Assembly: GCA_023333565.1 (NCBI GenBank)
Contig: JAJKFH010002114.1
Coordinates: 298,555-362,554, forward strand
Source: Puffinus mauretanicus
Lineage: Eukaryota; Chordata; Aves; Procellariiformes; Procellariidae
Direction: 5' to 3'
DNA length: 64,000 nucleotides
A program made the translations under genes and the position numbers. A model generated the notes under the pieces. The model was given only the letters and a program-made list of their open reading frames with translations, ran no database searches and was not told the DNA's origin. Below, one piece after another: positions 25,301 to 37,800 of this stretch. Positions within the stretch are counted from its first letter, which is position 1. Each line of letters begins with the position of its first letter.

Positions 25301-25727
25301 CGGATCTCATACGACTGCCCTGCGGAGGGGAGGGGGGCAAAAGTGGGTGCTGAGCGCCCAGAGAGGGGGTCCCACCCCCCCGGGGTGCCCCCAGCTCACC
25401 CTGGTTGAGGTAGGTGAGGGTCTCCTCGTGGTGCCGGACGGCGGGAGAAGTGGGGGCGCAGAGCACGTACTGGAAAGCCGGGCAGGGGGGCTGCGAGGTG
25501 GAGATGCCGTTGGGTTCCTCCTGCTTCAGGTAGGGCAGCACGGGGGGGTCCCTGCGAGAAACACCCCCCACCCCCCGGGAGAGTGGGCACTCAGCTGTGC
25601 CTCAGTTTCCCCAAAAGAGATGTTTTAGGATGGGGGGGGCATACCTGAGCAGCCCAGGGCTGGAGACGGGGTACATCTCCCCAGGACTGGACCAGTAATG
25701 GTCAGGTTGACCATGCCAGAAGAGCAT
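22390..25727 (-). CDS. CP2/LSF-family transcription factor, TFCP2L1-like, complete 479 aa
   Basis: Sequence-specific transcription factor of the grainyhead/CP2 superfamily. Fifteen coding exons on the minus strand: 25645-25727, 25400-25551, 25246-25319, 24698-24803, 24514-24620, 24251-24403, 23877-23987, 23693-23790, 23566-23620, 23341-23434, 23170-23260, 22966-23045, 22746-22891, 22501-22552, 22390-22427. All borders are GT-AG and phases agree, giving 479 codons plus TAG, the length of TFCP2L1. Residues 1-10, [10 protein letters not shown], match the TFCP2L1-type start. The CP2 DNA-binding domain (about 35-260) has [32 protein letters not shown] and [17 protein letters not shown]-like domain follows (about 320-375: [30 protein letters not shown]). 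The oligomerisation domain (about 402-479) has [26 protein letters not shown] and the end GYRLVLR. No stops or frameshifts. Not orthologous by position to human TFCP2, UBP1 or TFCP2L1. No gene symbol assigned. Confidence 0.93.
24886..25170. repeat. 12-bp minisatellite in CP2-like intron 3
   Basis: About 23 head-to-tail copies of a unit close to ggggctgagctg, with variants ggctggaccag and ggactgaact. The array nearly fills the intron between the exons at 24698-24803 and 25246-25319. The minus-strand transcript would carry CCCCAGCTCAGC repeats. No reading frame is implied. Confidence 0.9.
25596..25613 (+). repeat. MIR-type tail motif in CP2-like intron 1
   Basis: tgtgcctcagtttcccc, one of at least seven copies of this motif in the window. 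It is consistent with the tail of MIR-like SINEs. It is too short for firm classification. Confidence 0.35.
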
Positions 25728-25953
25728 GGTGGGGGTGTCCAACGGCGAGGGGGGGGGACACACGCGCACACACACAGGGTGACAGCAGGGAGGGACAGCT
25801 TGGTGTCCCCCCCCCACTTTTATAGGCGCAGGGAGGGGTGGCGAAAGCGGGGTTGGCCCAGTTGGGTCCAGTTTGGGGAGGGAGTTGACAGTAAATAGTG
25901 GGCTGGGGGGGTGCCCCCCCGTGTTTGTTGTTAATACAAAGTGGGGGGGGATG

Positions 25954-26035
25954 ACACGTGGGGCTGTTCCCGGGGGGGCTCCAGCCGGCCGGTTCCCAGC
26001 CGGCTGGAGCCCCCCCCGGGAACAGCCCCGCGTGT
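25954..26035. repeat. Near-perfect 36/37-bp inverted repeat with 9-bp loop
   Basis: The left arm at 25954-25989 begins acacgtggggctgttcccgg. Its reverse complement is found at 25999-26035, with one extra C in a C-run and one A/G mismatch near the outer end. The loop at 25990-25998 is cggttccca. The potential stem is very GC-rich. It lies about 230 bp upstream of the CP2-like ATG and about 730 bp upstream of the STAC2 ATG. Confidence 0.9.
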
Positions 26036-26269
26036 CCCCCCCCAGCCATGCCCTGTCCCCTTGTCCCAGCCCAGCCAAGGACATCTGCCCCTCCCTTGTC
26101 CCCCCCCCCCAGCCATTCCAGTCCTCCCTGTCCAGGGCGAGAAGCCAAGGCCGCCCTGTGCCAGCCCCCGCGGTCCCCGCTGCATTTTAATTCGCTCAGA
26201 TTTGGCTCATTTTGGGCAGAAAAAGGGGGGTTTGCTCATGTAGGGCACTGTCCCCCCTCCCCCGGGTGT

Positions 26270-26560
26270 CGATGGAGGGGTATGGGCTGTTAAGGGGGGG
26301 GGAGATGGGTGCTGCCCTCCTCCCCTTGGGTGTTGGGGGGGTGAGTGGAGTGTCAAAGGGGGAGGGTCCATGGGTGCTCCCCCCCCAAGGGTGCAAACGG
26401 GGGGGTCTATGGGTGCTGCCCCCCCCCCGGGGGCAATGGGGGGGGACATGAGCGCAGACCCCGCCCGGGATATCTGGGGGGAGAAATGGGTGCTGCCCCC
26501 CAAGTGTCAATGGGGGGGGTCCATGGGTGCTGCCCGCCCCGGGCTGCCAATGGGGGGGTT
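26270..26560. repeat. G-rich minisatellite between CP2-like gene and STAC2
   Basis: About five imperfect copies of a unit near 55-65 bp, each containing catgggtgctgccccccc and a following caatgggggggg segment. It carries dense G-runs on the plus strand. Confidence 0.7.
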
Positions 26561-26629
26561 CCTCCAGTGCCCCCCCCGTATGCGACGCCTCATGATGGGG
26601 GGGCAAGCCCCGCCCTAGGGGGGCCGACA

Positions 26630-26764
26630 GCCAATGGGTAGCCAATGATTAGCATATCTCTCCATCCCCCCCCGGTGGGGAGGGGCCGGCGGCAGCTCGA
26701 GCGCGGCGCTGTCGTGACCGGGTCGCGGCGCTGTCGCGACAGCGGGGGGGGGCGTGGCGGGCGC
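26630..26764 (+). promoter_or_regulatory. STAC2: Probable STAC2 proximal promoter with paired CCAAT boxes
   Basis: Two CCAAT motifs lie about 11 bp apart (agccaatgggtagccaatga), roughly 125 bp before the STAC2 start codon. Downstream there is a 16-bp perfect palindrome at 26729-26744 (cgctgtcgcgacagcg). The stretch is CpG-rich, without a TATA box. Promoter role is inferred from position. Confidence 0.5.
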
Positions 26765-29536
26765 ATGACGGAGCCGCCCGGGGAGAGCGAACCGGCGGGC
26801 CCCCCTGAGCCGCCCCCCGCCGGCCCCGGGGCCGGGCACGGCAGCAAGGTACGGGGGGGGGGAGTGGGCACCGGGGGGTTCTGTGCACGGGGGGGTGTGA
26901 GTGGGCACCGGCGGGGGGGCGTGCGTGCACCGGGGGGGTGACCGTGCACCCTGTCCCGGGCGCTTTCAGCCGCTTTGGGGTGTCGCTGGGGGGCTTCAGC
27001 CCCGGAGCTGCCCCGGCCCCCCCCGCTGCCCCCCACCCCGGCGCCGCTGACCGGGGTCCCCGGCCGGACTGGGCTGGTGCAGCGGGGGGGCCCTCCCGGG
27101 GTCCCTGCCATCCCTGAGGGGGGGGTCCCTGCCACCCTTTGCGGGGTCCCCTCGGCCCTTCGGGGTCCCTGCCATCCCTAAGGGGGGCGGTCCCTGCCAC
27201 TCTTTGCGGGGTCCCCCCGGCACCTCCCGGGGTCCCTGCCATCCCTAAGGGGGGGGGTCCCTGCCACCCTTTGCGGGGTCCCCCTGGCCCCTTCGGGGTT
27301 CATTGCCCCCCCTGGGGGGGTCCCTCCGGCAGATGCAGCGGCTGAAGCGGTCGCTGTCCCTCCGGACGCTGCTGCGGAGCAAGAGCGTGGAGAACCTCTT
27401 CCCGCGGCCGGGCGGGGGGGTGCAGGGCCCCGGGACCCCCCCGTCCCCCCCGCGGACACACGGCTTCCAGCAGTACGTCTTCAAGAAGCATTGCCCCTGC
27501 GAGCTGTGCCGGCAGCTCATCGCGGGTGGGTGCCTGGGGGAGGGTGGGGGGGTGAGGGGGGGTGGGGGGAGCAGCCCCTGCCCCTGGCCGTGACCCCCCC
27601 TCGCTGCCTGCAGGCAACTCGCGGCAGGGCCTGCGGTGCAAGGCGTGCAAGGCCGGCGTGCACCTCTGGTGCTCCGAGGGGATCTCACACCAGCAGTGCC
27701 CCGGCAAGACGGTACGTGCTGCGGGGGGGGGACACAGCCCTGCCAGCCCCCCCCAACCCCCTGCCACAGCCCTGTCCCCTGGGGGGGGGGCTGCAGGCAC
27801 CGGGGCGCGTGGCTGCGCACACGCGTGTGCAGCGGGATGCGTGCCCACGGGCGTGTGTGGGCAGAGAGATGTCGGCGCGTGTGCAAGCACACCCCCCCCC
27901 ATGCCCACGGGGGTCCCCGGCCCCGGGGGCACACTCAGTCCCAGCACCTCCCCAGCACCCCAGCTCTGCCCCCCACCCCGTGCTGGGTGCTGGGTGCCCC
28001 TTTTTCCCAACCCCCCTGTTTTTTTCCCCAGGCCATCTCTTTCCGCCGCAATTTCAGCTCGCCCCTGCTGCTGCCGGAGCAGGGGGGCTCCGCGCAGGGC
28101 TCGCCCCCCCCAGGTGAGCCCCCGGCCCTGGCTGCACCACGGCATGGGGGGAACCCTCTCCCCGGGGTGTAGGCTGGGGGGGCCCTGACACCCCCCGCCC
28201 CCCCCGCAGACCCCAGCGCGAGGGTGGACCCGGTGTACGAGGCGCTGCGGTTCGGCACCTCCCTGGCACACGGTGCCGGCCCCACGGAGCTGCCCCCCGG
28301 CATCCAGGTACCCTCCAGAACTGGGGAGGGGTGGGGGGCACTGTGGGGGTGTGGGACCCCCCCCGAGCCCTCCCTGTGCTCTAGGGTGAGAAGGCGGCAG
28401 CCGGGGAGGAGAGCGGGGACGCCCCGAGCAGCGCAGGGAGCCCGAGCGGCAGCGGTAAGGGGGTGGCGTTGGGGTGGGGGCCAGGGTGGGGGCCCAGCTG
28501 GGGGGGTCAGGGCTGACTCTGTCCCCCTGTCTGTCTGTCTCAGCAGCTGTCACCCCAGCAGAGAGGGACAGTGTGGAGAAGAGCCCCGGGCAGCAGGTGG
28601 GGGTCTGGGAGGGGAGGATGGGGAGGAAGGGTGGGACCGGGGGGGCTCGGGTGATGCACTGGGGCTGTGGGGCAGAGGGAGGGGGTGTTGGAAGGGGGCT
28701 GTGGGGCAGAGGGATGGGACACTGGCAGAGGGCGGGGGGGCCGTGGGGCAGGGCTGGCTGTGTCCGCAGGCTGCCCGGCGGCCGGCACGGCGGGACGGGG
28801 CGCCCATGTTCTCCTACGTGGCTCTCTACAAGTTCGTGCCCCAGGAGCACCAGGACCTGGCGCTGCAGTGAGTGGGGAGGGGGTCGGCGGGGTGGGGGGG
28901 GCCGGACCCACGGGGGCAGCAGAGGGATGACATCCCCACGCTGCCCCACGCCTCTCTGCCCCCAGGCCCGGGGACAGGGTCACGCTGGTGGATGACTCCA
29001 ACGAGGACTGGTGGAAGGTCAGGGGGGGCTGTGGGGCGGGGGGGTCTTGGGGGGACCACGCCGGAGTGGCCGGGAGCTCAGGGGCCAGTGCCAGTTCGCA
29101 GCCCTGCCGCATGCTGGGGTGGCCACTGGTGCAGCGAGCGCGGGGGGTCTCAGCCGCCGCTCGGCCGCGCCGCAGGGGAAGGTGGGCGACCGGCTGGGCT
29201 TCTTCCCGGCCAACTTCGTGCAGCGCGTCCGTCCCGGCGAGAGCGTCTGGAGGAGCTGCCGGGCCGTGCAGGGCGACAAGGAGCAGGGGCGCATGAGCCT
29301 CAGGGAGAACCAGGTAGGGGGGACCCCGCCGGTGCCAGCACCTTGCTGCCCTGGGGTGCACCGAGTTGGGTCCGTCGTCAGCGGGGCAATGCCAGGGCTG
29401 TGCCCAACTGCCCATCCATCCGTCTGTCTGCCCATCCCAGATCTGCGTCGGCGTGGGCAGGACCCAGGGCCTCGTCCGGGTGACCAGCGGGAGGAAGCGG
29501 GGGCTGGTCCCTGCCGAAGCGCTGACCGAGATCTGA
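26765..29536 (+). CDS. STAC2: STAC2, SH3 and cysteine-rich domain protein 2
   Basis: Adaptor of the STAC family, which binds L-type (CaV1) calcium channels and affects their trafficking and inactivation. Eleven exons: 26765-26848, 27333-27525, 27614-27711, 28032-28113, 28210-28307, 28385-28454, 28544-28596, 28770-28867, 28966-29017, 29176-29313, 29441-29536, encoding 353 aa. The start is chosen because [10 protein letters not shown] matches the family start and the exon splices in phase to [20 protein letters not shown]1-type zinc finger lies at about residues 71-121 ([17 protein letters not shown] to [13 protein letters not shown]). The first SH3 domain is at about 239-295 ([39 protein letters not shown]), and a second SH3-like segment reaches the end ([15 protein letters not shown]). 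It is shorter than human STAC2 (about 411 aa), mostly in low-complexity linkers. Neighbour order matches human 17q12. Confidence 0.96.
27095..27300. repeat. About 66-bp minisatellite in STAC2 intron 1
   Basis: Three tandem copies of a unit containing ggggtccctgccatccct, a G-run, and then a ctttgcggggtccc segment. The array ends about 35 bp before exon 2. Confidence 0.8.
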
Positions 29537-30110
29537 GGGGCAGCATCCAGCCCCCCCTGGCGTCCCCGTCCCCATCCCGGCGTCTCCACCTCCCCTGGAT
29601 CACCGCACCTCAGGAAGCCCCGTCCGGGCGGTACTTGACCCCCCCAGCCGTGCCCAGGGCCTGTCCCCAGCATCCCCATCGCTCGGGGTCCGGCCCGAGG
29701 CACATGCTTGGCTGGCAGGGGACAGGGGACACAGGGTGGCCCCCAGGGTGGCACTGCCCACAGACGGGGCACCCACATGGCGGCTCCTAAACCCCCACGT
29801 CTGCCAGTCGGCGCGTGCAGACGCGGCGTGCACAGCAGGGGGGGCGTGCATGGCAGCGTGGGTGCGCAAATCCCCGTGCGAACACCAGCGCAGACGCCCG
29901 TGCACGCGCGGGGGCAGCTCCGCACGCGCACTCCAGAGCCACACACGCCTGTATCTGTGCACTAACACACGCGTGTGCAGCCCCACACACGCGTGCCCTG
30001 CCCGGCTGCTGCGCGCTCGGCTCGCCCAAGCAATAACCCCCCGTGCCCGGGCAGCGCCCGGCCCCGCTCCCGGGATGCTCCAGCCCAAGATCCTAAATTA
30101 AACGCTGCTG
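29537..30110 (+). other. STAC2: STAC2 3' UTR
   Basis: Non-coding stretch after TGA. It is rich in cacgcgtg-type alternating purine/pyrimidine at about 29810-30000. It ends with an ATTAAA hexamer at 30097-30102, the likely poly(A) signal. Confidence 0.65.
30097..30102 (+). terminator. STAC2: Poly(A) signal ATTAAA of STAC2
   Basis: Common variant hexamer about 560 bp past the stop codon, with no competing hexamer nearby. Confidence 0.6.
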
Positions 30111-31980
30111 CTGCCGCGGTGTTGGTGCCACCAGGTCATTCTTCTGCGCCGGCCGGAGGAGCTTTGGTGCTGCCACGTGTCTGGGCAGAGGGGGTGTGGA
30201 TGGTCCCCCCCGAGTGCTGCCGGGGTGCCCGTCCCCTTGTCTTGGTGCCATCCCCGTGGGGTACCACGTGCCACCCACCGTGGACACCAGGGCTTTTTTC
30301 TGGCTGTGTGAGTCACGCCGTGCCCGGCTGCGGTGAGTCACCGCCGGTGGAGCCGGCAGCAGGGCCAAGGACGGAGCAGGCGCGGGGGGCACGTCGGGGT
30401 GTCCTGGCACAGGGGGGTGATGCGTGGCAACATGGTGCGTGGGCATGGCATGGCGCGCACGCCAGGCACCGGCGGCAACCGGCCCCTCCAGTCCTGTGCC
30501 CAGGTGGTCCCATCACATGTGTGATGAGGTGGGAGGGTCTCAGCTGTGTTTCCTGTGGGTGGGGACACCCCCCACCCAGCTTATAAAGCCCCGGCTGGCC
30601 CCAGGGGTGGTGCAGAGCATGTGGGGGTGTGCTGTCCCCATCTGTCCCTGCAGTGTGGAGTGCCCCCAGTGTGGGGATGGCAGCGCCTGCCCGTGTGGGT
30701 TTGGTAAGGAGCTGCTTGGGTGAGTGGGGGGTGTCTGGAGGGGCTGGACCTGATCGGGGGGGTTCCCTGCTGTGAGCTCTGGCCCCAGCTACCTGACGCC
30801 TGGGGGTGTGCAGACCCCCCGCCCCTTCCCAACCCAGCCCTGTCTGTCCTTCCCCTCTGCGAGTCCGGCCCTGTTCGGTGCCGTCCTGGCGCTGCTCCCG
30901 GCTGAGCTCCAGGGGCTGCCTGAGGGGCTGAGGGGGCGGCTGTGGGAGCAGAGCCCCCCCAGAAGCTTCCCCTGGCAGTCAGCCCTGGCCTGGGGTGTGG
31001 GGGCTGCAGCGTGTCCCCCTGCCTGGTGGTCTCCAGCAGGGCTGGGGACCTGCTCCTGGGGGTGCTGGCTCTGGCACGTGCAGCCAGAAGCCCCTCCCGG
31101 GGCTGTACCCCCACCCTGGGCATCTTGGCACCGTTTGTTTGATGGGCATCAGGGACACATCGGTGCCTCTGGCTGTCCCCCCCAGCCCCGAGGCCACCGC
31201 AGTTGGCTCCTTCCCTGGCTGAATTGCATCAGGTCACCCCCGGACTCGGCTGCGAGCAGGTTGGGGGTTTTGGCCATTAAGGGGAGGCTGAGGGCTCTGT
31301 GCCCATGCCTAGCCCAGCTCTGCCATCGGCCACCTCCCGTCGGGGTGCAGTGACTTGTTGGGGTGTCTGGGGCCCAGCCAGGCCCTTTCCTGGGGGTTTA
31401 GGGTGGGGCCAAGGAGCTCGTCGGTCCCCCAGCCCTCCTGCCCCCTCCGGCAGGGGACCCAGCTGAAGACGCTGCCGAGCAGGGACGTGGCCAAGCCCCA
31501 GCCCGGCCCCCGAGGAGCTGCTGCCTGTCCCCGGGCCCGGGAGCCACGGGGAAGGGCTCCGGGGTGCGGTGGGCGGCCCCCAGACCCCTCTTCTCCCACC
31601 AGAGCTGCACTGTGTTTGCGGCAGAGGTGTCGCAGCCCTGCTCGGGAGGGAGAAGGCGGCCGCGGCTGCGCGCAGAAGAGCTGCGGGTGCAGGAACCGGG
31701 CTCTGCCCGCAGCACCGCCCTCCGCAGCCGGCCCTGGGGCTGCCCGGCCTGGGGCGAGGGCCGGTGCCGGCAGGACTGGCTCGCTCCGACCACGTTCTCC
31801 CTCTGCTGTCGGCCCCGTGGGCTCACCCTCACCCCCGGAACTGCCCGACCGACCCCTCTGCTTCCCAACAAGCAGGGCAGACCCAGCACCAAGGCGGGGA
31901 GCGGCGGTTCCTTCCCAGCCCTTCCCTCCCAGTTCCAGAAACCCTGGAGAGCGAGCGCACAAGGCTCAGGGGAGGAGTCC
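30111..31980. other. Intergenic STAC2-RPL19, no gene recognised
   Basis: GC-rich and tail-to-tail between STAC2 and RPL19. It contains a good TATAAA box at about 30581-30587 (cagcttataaagcccc) with an ATG about 35 bp later. The short frame from that ATG, MWGCAVPICPCSVECPQCG, is cysteine-rich and runs into a gtaagg donor-like site. I recognise no family and no downstream partner exon. Overlapping open frames at 30.6-31.9 kb on both strands look compositional. Confidence 0.5.
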
Positions 31981-31992
31981 TGGATCTGGTGC

Positions 31993-31998
31993 TTTATT
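31993..31998 (-). terminator. RPL19: Poly(A) signal AATAAA of RPL19
   Basis: The minus strand reads AATAAA about 50 bp past the TGA at 32045. The very short 3' UTR is typical of ribosomal-protein genes. Confidence 0.85.
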
Positions 31999-32044
31999 GA
32001 ATGCTCGTGGATGGAAAACACTATGTACACAAGACAGCCAGCGT

Positions 32045-34805
<2,761 letters not shown>

Positions 34806-34850
34806 GGCGGCGGCGGCGGCCGGGCGGAGAGGAAGAGGCGGCGGACCTGG
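34806..34850 (-). promoter_or_regulatory. RPL19: RPL19 5' UTR with TOP-like pyrimidine tract
   Basis: The minus strand shows cctcttcctctcc at about 34827-34838, some 25-33 bp before the ATG. It is followed by a CCG repeat. A C followed by pyrimidines at the cap site is the TOP element, which places ribosomal-protein mRNAs under mTOR-controlled translation. The exact start site is inferred. Confidence 0.55.
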
Positions 34851-37800
34851 CCGCGCCCACAGCCAGCGCCGCGGGGAGCGGCACGTACCACCCCGCGCCC
34901 GCCCCGCTCCGTCCCCGCGGCCTCGGAGCGGCCCGAAGCGCGGCGAGAGAAGAGCCGCGGTGGGATTGCGGGTGGGGAGGACAGACGGGGCGCCGGGACC
35001 CACTCGGGACGTGGGGGAAGAGACGCGTTTCCCCCCTCGCACCCCCCCCCGCCGCGGGGTGGTACAGCCCGCGCCTGCGCGGCGGGCAGGGCCGGCGGGC
35101 TCGGCGCATGCGCGGTGGCGTGGAGGAGGCTGCGGGCAGCACGTGGGTGGTGGGTGAACTGGGAGGGGGCTGGGGAGCGCTGGGCCTGAGCTGGGCCGGG
35201 GGCCGGGGGCCGGGGCCGCGCCGGGGGCAGCGCAGGCAGGCGGGGGGGCTGCAGGGAGCTGGGGAGATGCCCCTTGCTCGCCGAGGGCCTGCGTGGGGTG
35301 GGCAGCGCTGGGCCGAGGGGCGCAGGGCCCAGCCCTGCCCTCGCCGCAGGCCTCCCCTCACACCGGGGGCTGCGGGGGATCGTCCCCAGGCCGGGTTCAG
35401 GCTCGTTGTTGGACCTGAGGAAACCTGGGCGCTGGTTGTCCCTCCTCACCCTCCCCGCCAGCCCGGGAAGCTGTAGGTTTGGGAGAGTTTAACATCAGCT
35501 TTGTCGTGTTGCTTTTCGTAGCAAGAGATGGGATCTCTGTTTCTCCAGCATTCATCTGCAGCCATTCCTTGTTTCCCAAAAAGTCACCCTAAAGGGTGGT
35601 GTGAATGTCCAGAGGTTGGTGCAGGAGAGTGGTGAGCTGGGATCTCGGATCCTGCTTCGTTTCCACATGTGGATCAGGTTCTACCTGGTTTGCAGTCATT
35701 GAGTTACGGTGCTGCTGAGAAAAGGGGGGACTTGTGTTTTCCTGTGAAATAATCTATTAACGTGTGGTAACGGCTGCAGGAAGGGCTGGTGTTGGCAGAG
35801 CGTTTTACGTCTCCAGCAATTTGCAGTCGAAGACACAAGTGAGGTCTGAGTGTGTCGGTGGCACCATTTGCAGTTGGAAAACTGAGGCACGGACAGGCTG
35901 AGTGGCGTCTCGTGGCTCTCCCAGCCTCCCCAGAAAATGCCGTAATGAGGCTTGAAATCAGCCCAGTGGCAACTGGCGTCCTTCGTGTCAGAGAAATGAC
36001 CTAGAAAAGTGCCAGGAACACTCTAGGAACAGATTGGTGAAGAGTTCTTGGAAGAAGGGAAAGCTTGCAAAATGATAACATATAGATTGTAACTGTCCTA
36101 AAAACACAGGAGCATCTCCGTTACTGAATTCCAACTTTAAAGCAAACTTGTCCAGTGGAAATGTTGCTTTTTAACCACCCCAATGTTAAATAGTGCCCAA
36201 ATTCATCATTTTGCAGCGATTCTTTTCCTTCCTTCCTTTCAACCGCTGAAGGTTGCGAGTGGTTGGAGAGTGAAAGCCCCCAAAGGCGCCTCGTTAAACA
36301 CCCAAGACAAGATGCTAACGGTTCCTTTTGAATCTGGCGGCCGTAGCACAGTCAACATATGGCGTGAGAAGAGGAGCCGATGGCAACAGATTTTTGGTTC
36401 ATTTTGAGAGAAAAACACAGATAAACACAGGCTTTTGCTGTTTAAAAACTGACTCATCATTTTCATAAAACAAACAGCAAAATCTGGAGGCTCCTGAGAC
36501 AGGAGAGTGGCTGGGTTTTAATTACGGGCCCAGGAGTGGCTCGTGAGTTTTGCTGCTGGAAATCGATGTCCTGTAAAGCTTTTGGCCAGTTGCGTGGGCT
36601 GGAGACAGGAGGTTGCATGTGAGACAGGGGGTGCGCGTGTCCCTGAGCCCTGTGGAGGTGTCACCTCATGCCCCATGCTTTCCAGGGGGGCAGGGATGAA
36701 GAGGCTGCTCTGGCCCCAAATTCGAGGAGAGGTTTCAGCCCAGGCAGGGATGCTGCTGCTCCCGCACAAGCCCCTCCAGAGAGGTCCGGGGAGATCCGCC
36801 ATCCTCCTCTGCCTGCTCCGTTGCATCCCGCACTGGACGGGCACGTCCGCAGCTCTGTGCCTGCCGACCTTGCACTTGGAGCAGCGGGCAGGGGCAGGGT
36901 GGGCGTCCCGCTCCCCTCAGGCGAGCCCCCGCGAGGGGCCGTGCTGGCACGCCGTGCCCCTGGCAGCGCAGGCAGCAGGGGGGGGCCCGGGGAGCAGAGC
37001 CCTGGCAGCGGGAAGGGAGAGATGCCGTAATTGCGTTACACTCCCACGCAGCTGCCGGGGAATGGTGCGCTCGCCCTCCGCCTCCGGGCAGGCTCCCTGC
37101 TGGCAGGGCCCCCGCTGCCTCTGCCCTGGCACCCTCTCTGCCTCCCCAAAACACCCTCGGCACCACCCTCCTCTCCCCCCACAGACCCTCCGGGGGCTTT
37201 AGCTCCTGCGTCGGCCGCGTGGCCCAGGCCTGGGCAAGGCGGGCAAAGCAGGAGACGGGCAGGCTTTGGCGTTGGGGGTCAGTGAAGTCCCAACAACCGG
37301 AGCTTGGCCAGGCACACGGTGCAGAGCTGGGCACAGTCAGGGCTCCGGGGTTGTGTCCCGGGGTCGGTGGTGCCAGCCTGCGTGACCTTGGGCAGCTCAT
37401 CCCCCTCCGAACCTCCCGTCTCCACCTGCCCGGCTGCCATGAAGCGTGCGCCGATGCCGTCGTAGGCACCTTACGGTGCCGGTGATGGATGGGGGCTAAT
37501 AATGGAAAATGTGGCGTCAGCTGTCCCGCTTCCCCGGGCACATTGTCCCACAGCTGCAGGAGCTGGGACTGGAGCAGGAAAAGACCCGCTGGCGCGCGGC
37601 GGGGGGGTCCCAAGGAATTTTTAACTTTCCAACAGCCGGCAGCAGCGGCTCCTGCGGTGCAGTTGCCGTGAGATGAGTGCGGGAGGTCTCAGCCCGGTCC
37701 TGCCTGGGGAGGAGGCGATGGGCCCCGGCGCCGGCGGGCTCCCTGGGGAGGGGGCAGAGGCAAGCCGCGTCCTGCCCGGCACACGCCAGCACCCGTGCAG

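Larger units (their letters stand above)
25728..26764. promoter_or_regulatory. Divergent intergenic region between CP2-like gene and STAC2
   Basis: About 1.04 kb separates the two start codons, which point away from each other. The region is CpG- and G-rich and must contain both promoters and 5' UTRs. It also holds a long inverted repeat at 25954-26035 and a minisatellite at about 26270-26560. Paired CCAAT boxes lie near 26630-26650. No TATA box was seen for either gene. Confidence 0.6.

Noticed and set aside
25954..26035. Hairpin interpreted as a microRNA precursor
   Set aside because: The arms are nearly perfectly paired and dominated by a G/C run, and the loop is only 9 bases. Lack of bulges and low complexity argue against a typical pre-miRNA, so it is reported only as an inverted repeat.
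27300..28949. 549-codon minus-strand open frame across STAC2
   Set aside because: It is antisense to well-supported STAC2 exons, proline/glycine/arginine-rich, without recognisable domains. It is expected from the high GC content.
30620..30722. Metallothionein-like gene from the cysteine-rich short frame
   Set aside because: The cysteine spacing (ICPCSVECPQCG) lacks the repeated CXC/CC pattern of vertebrate metallothioneins, and no further exons follow.
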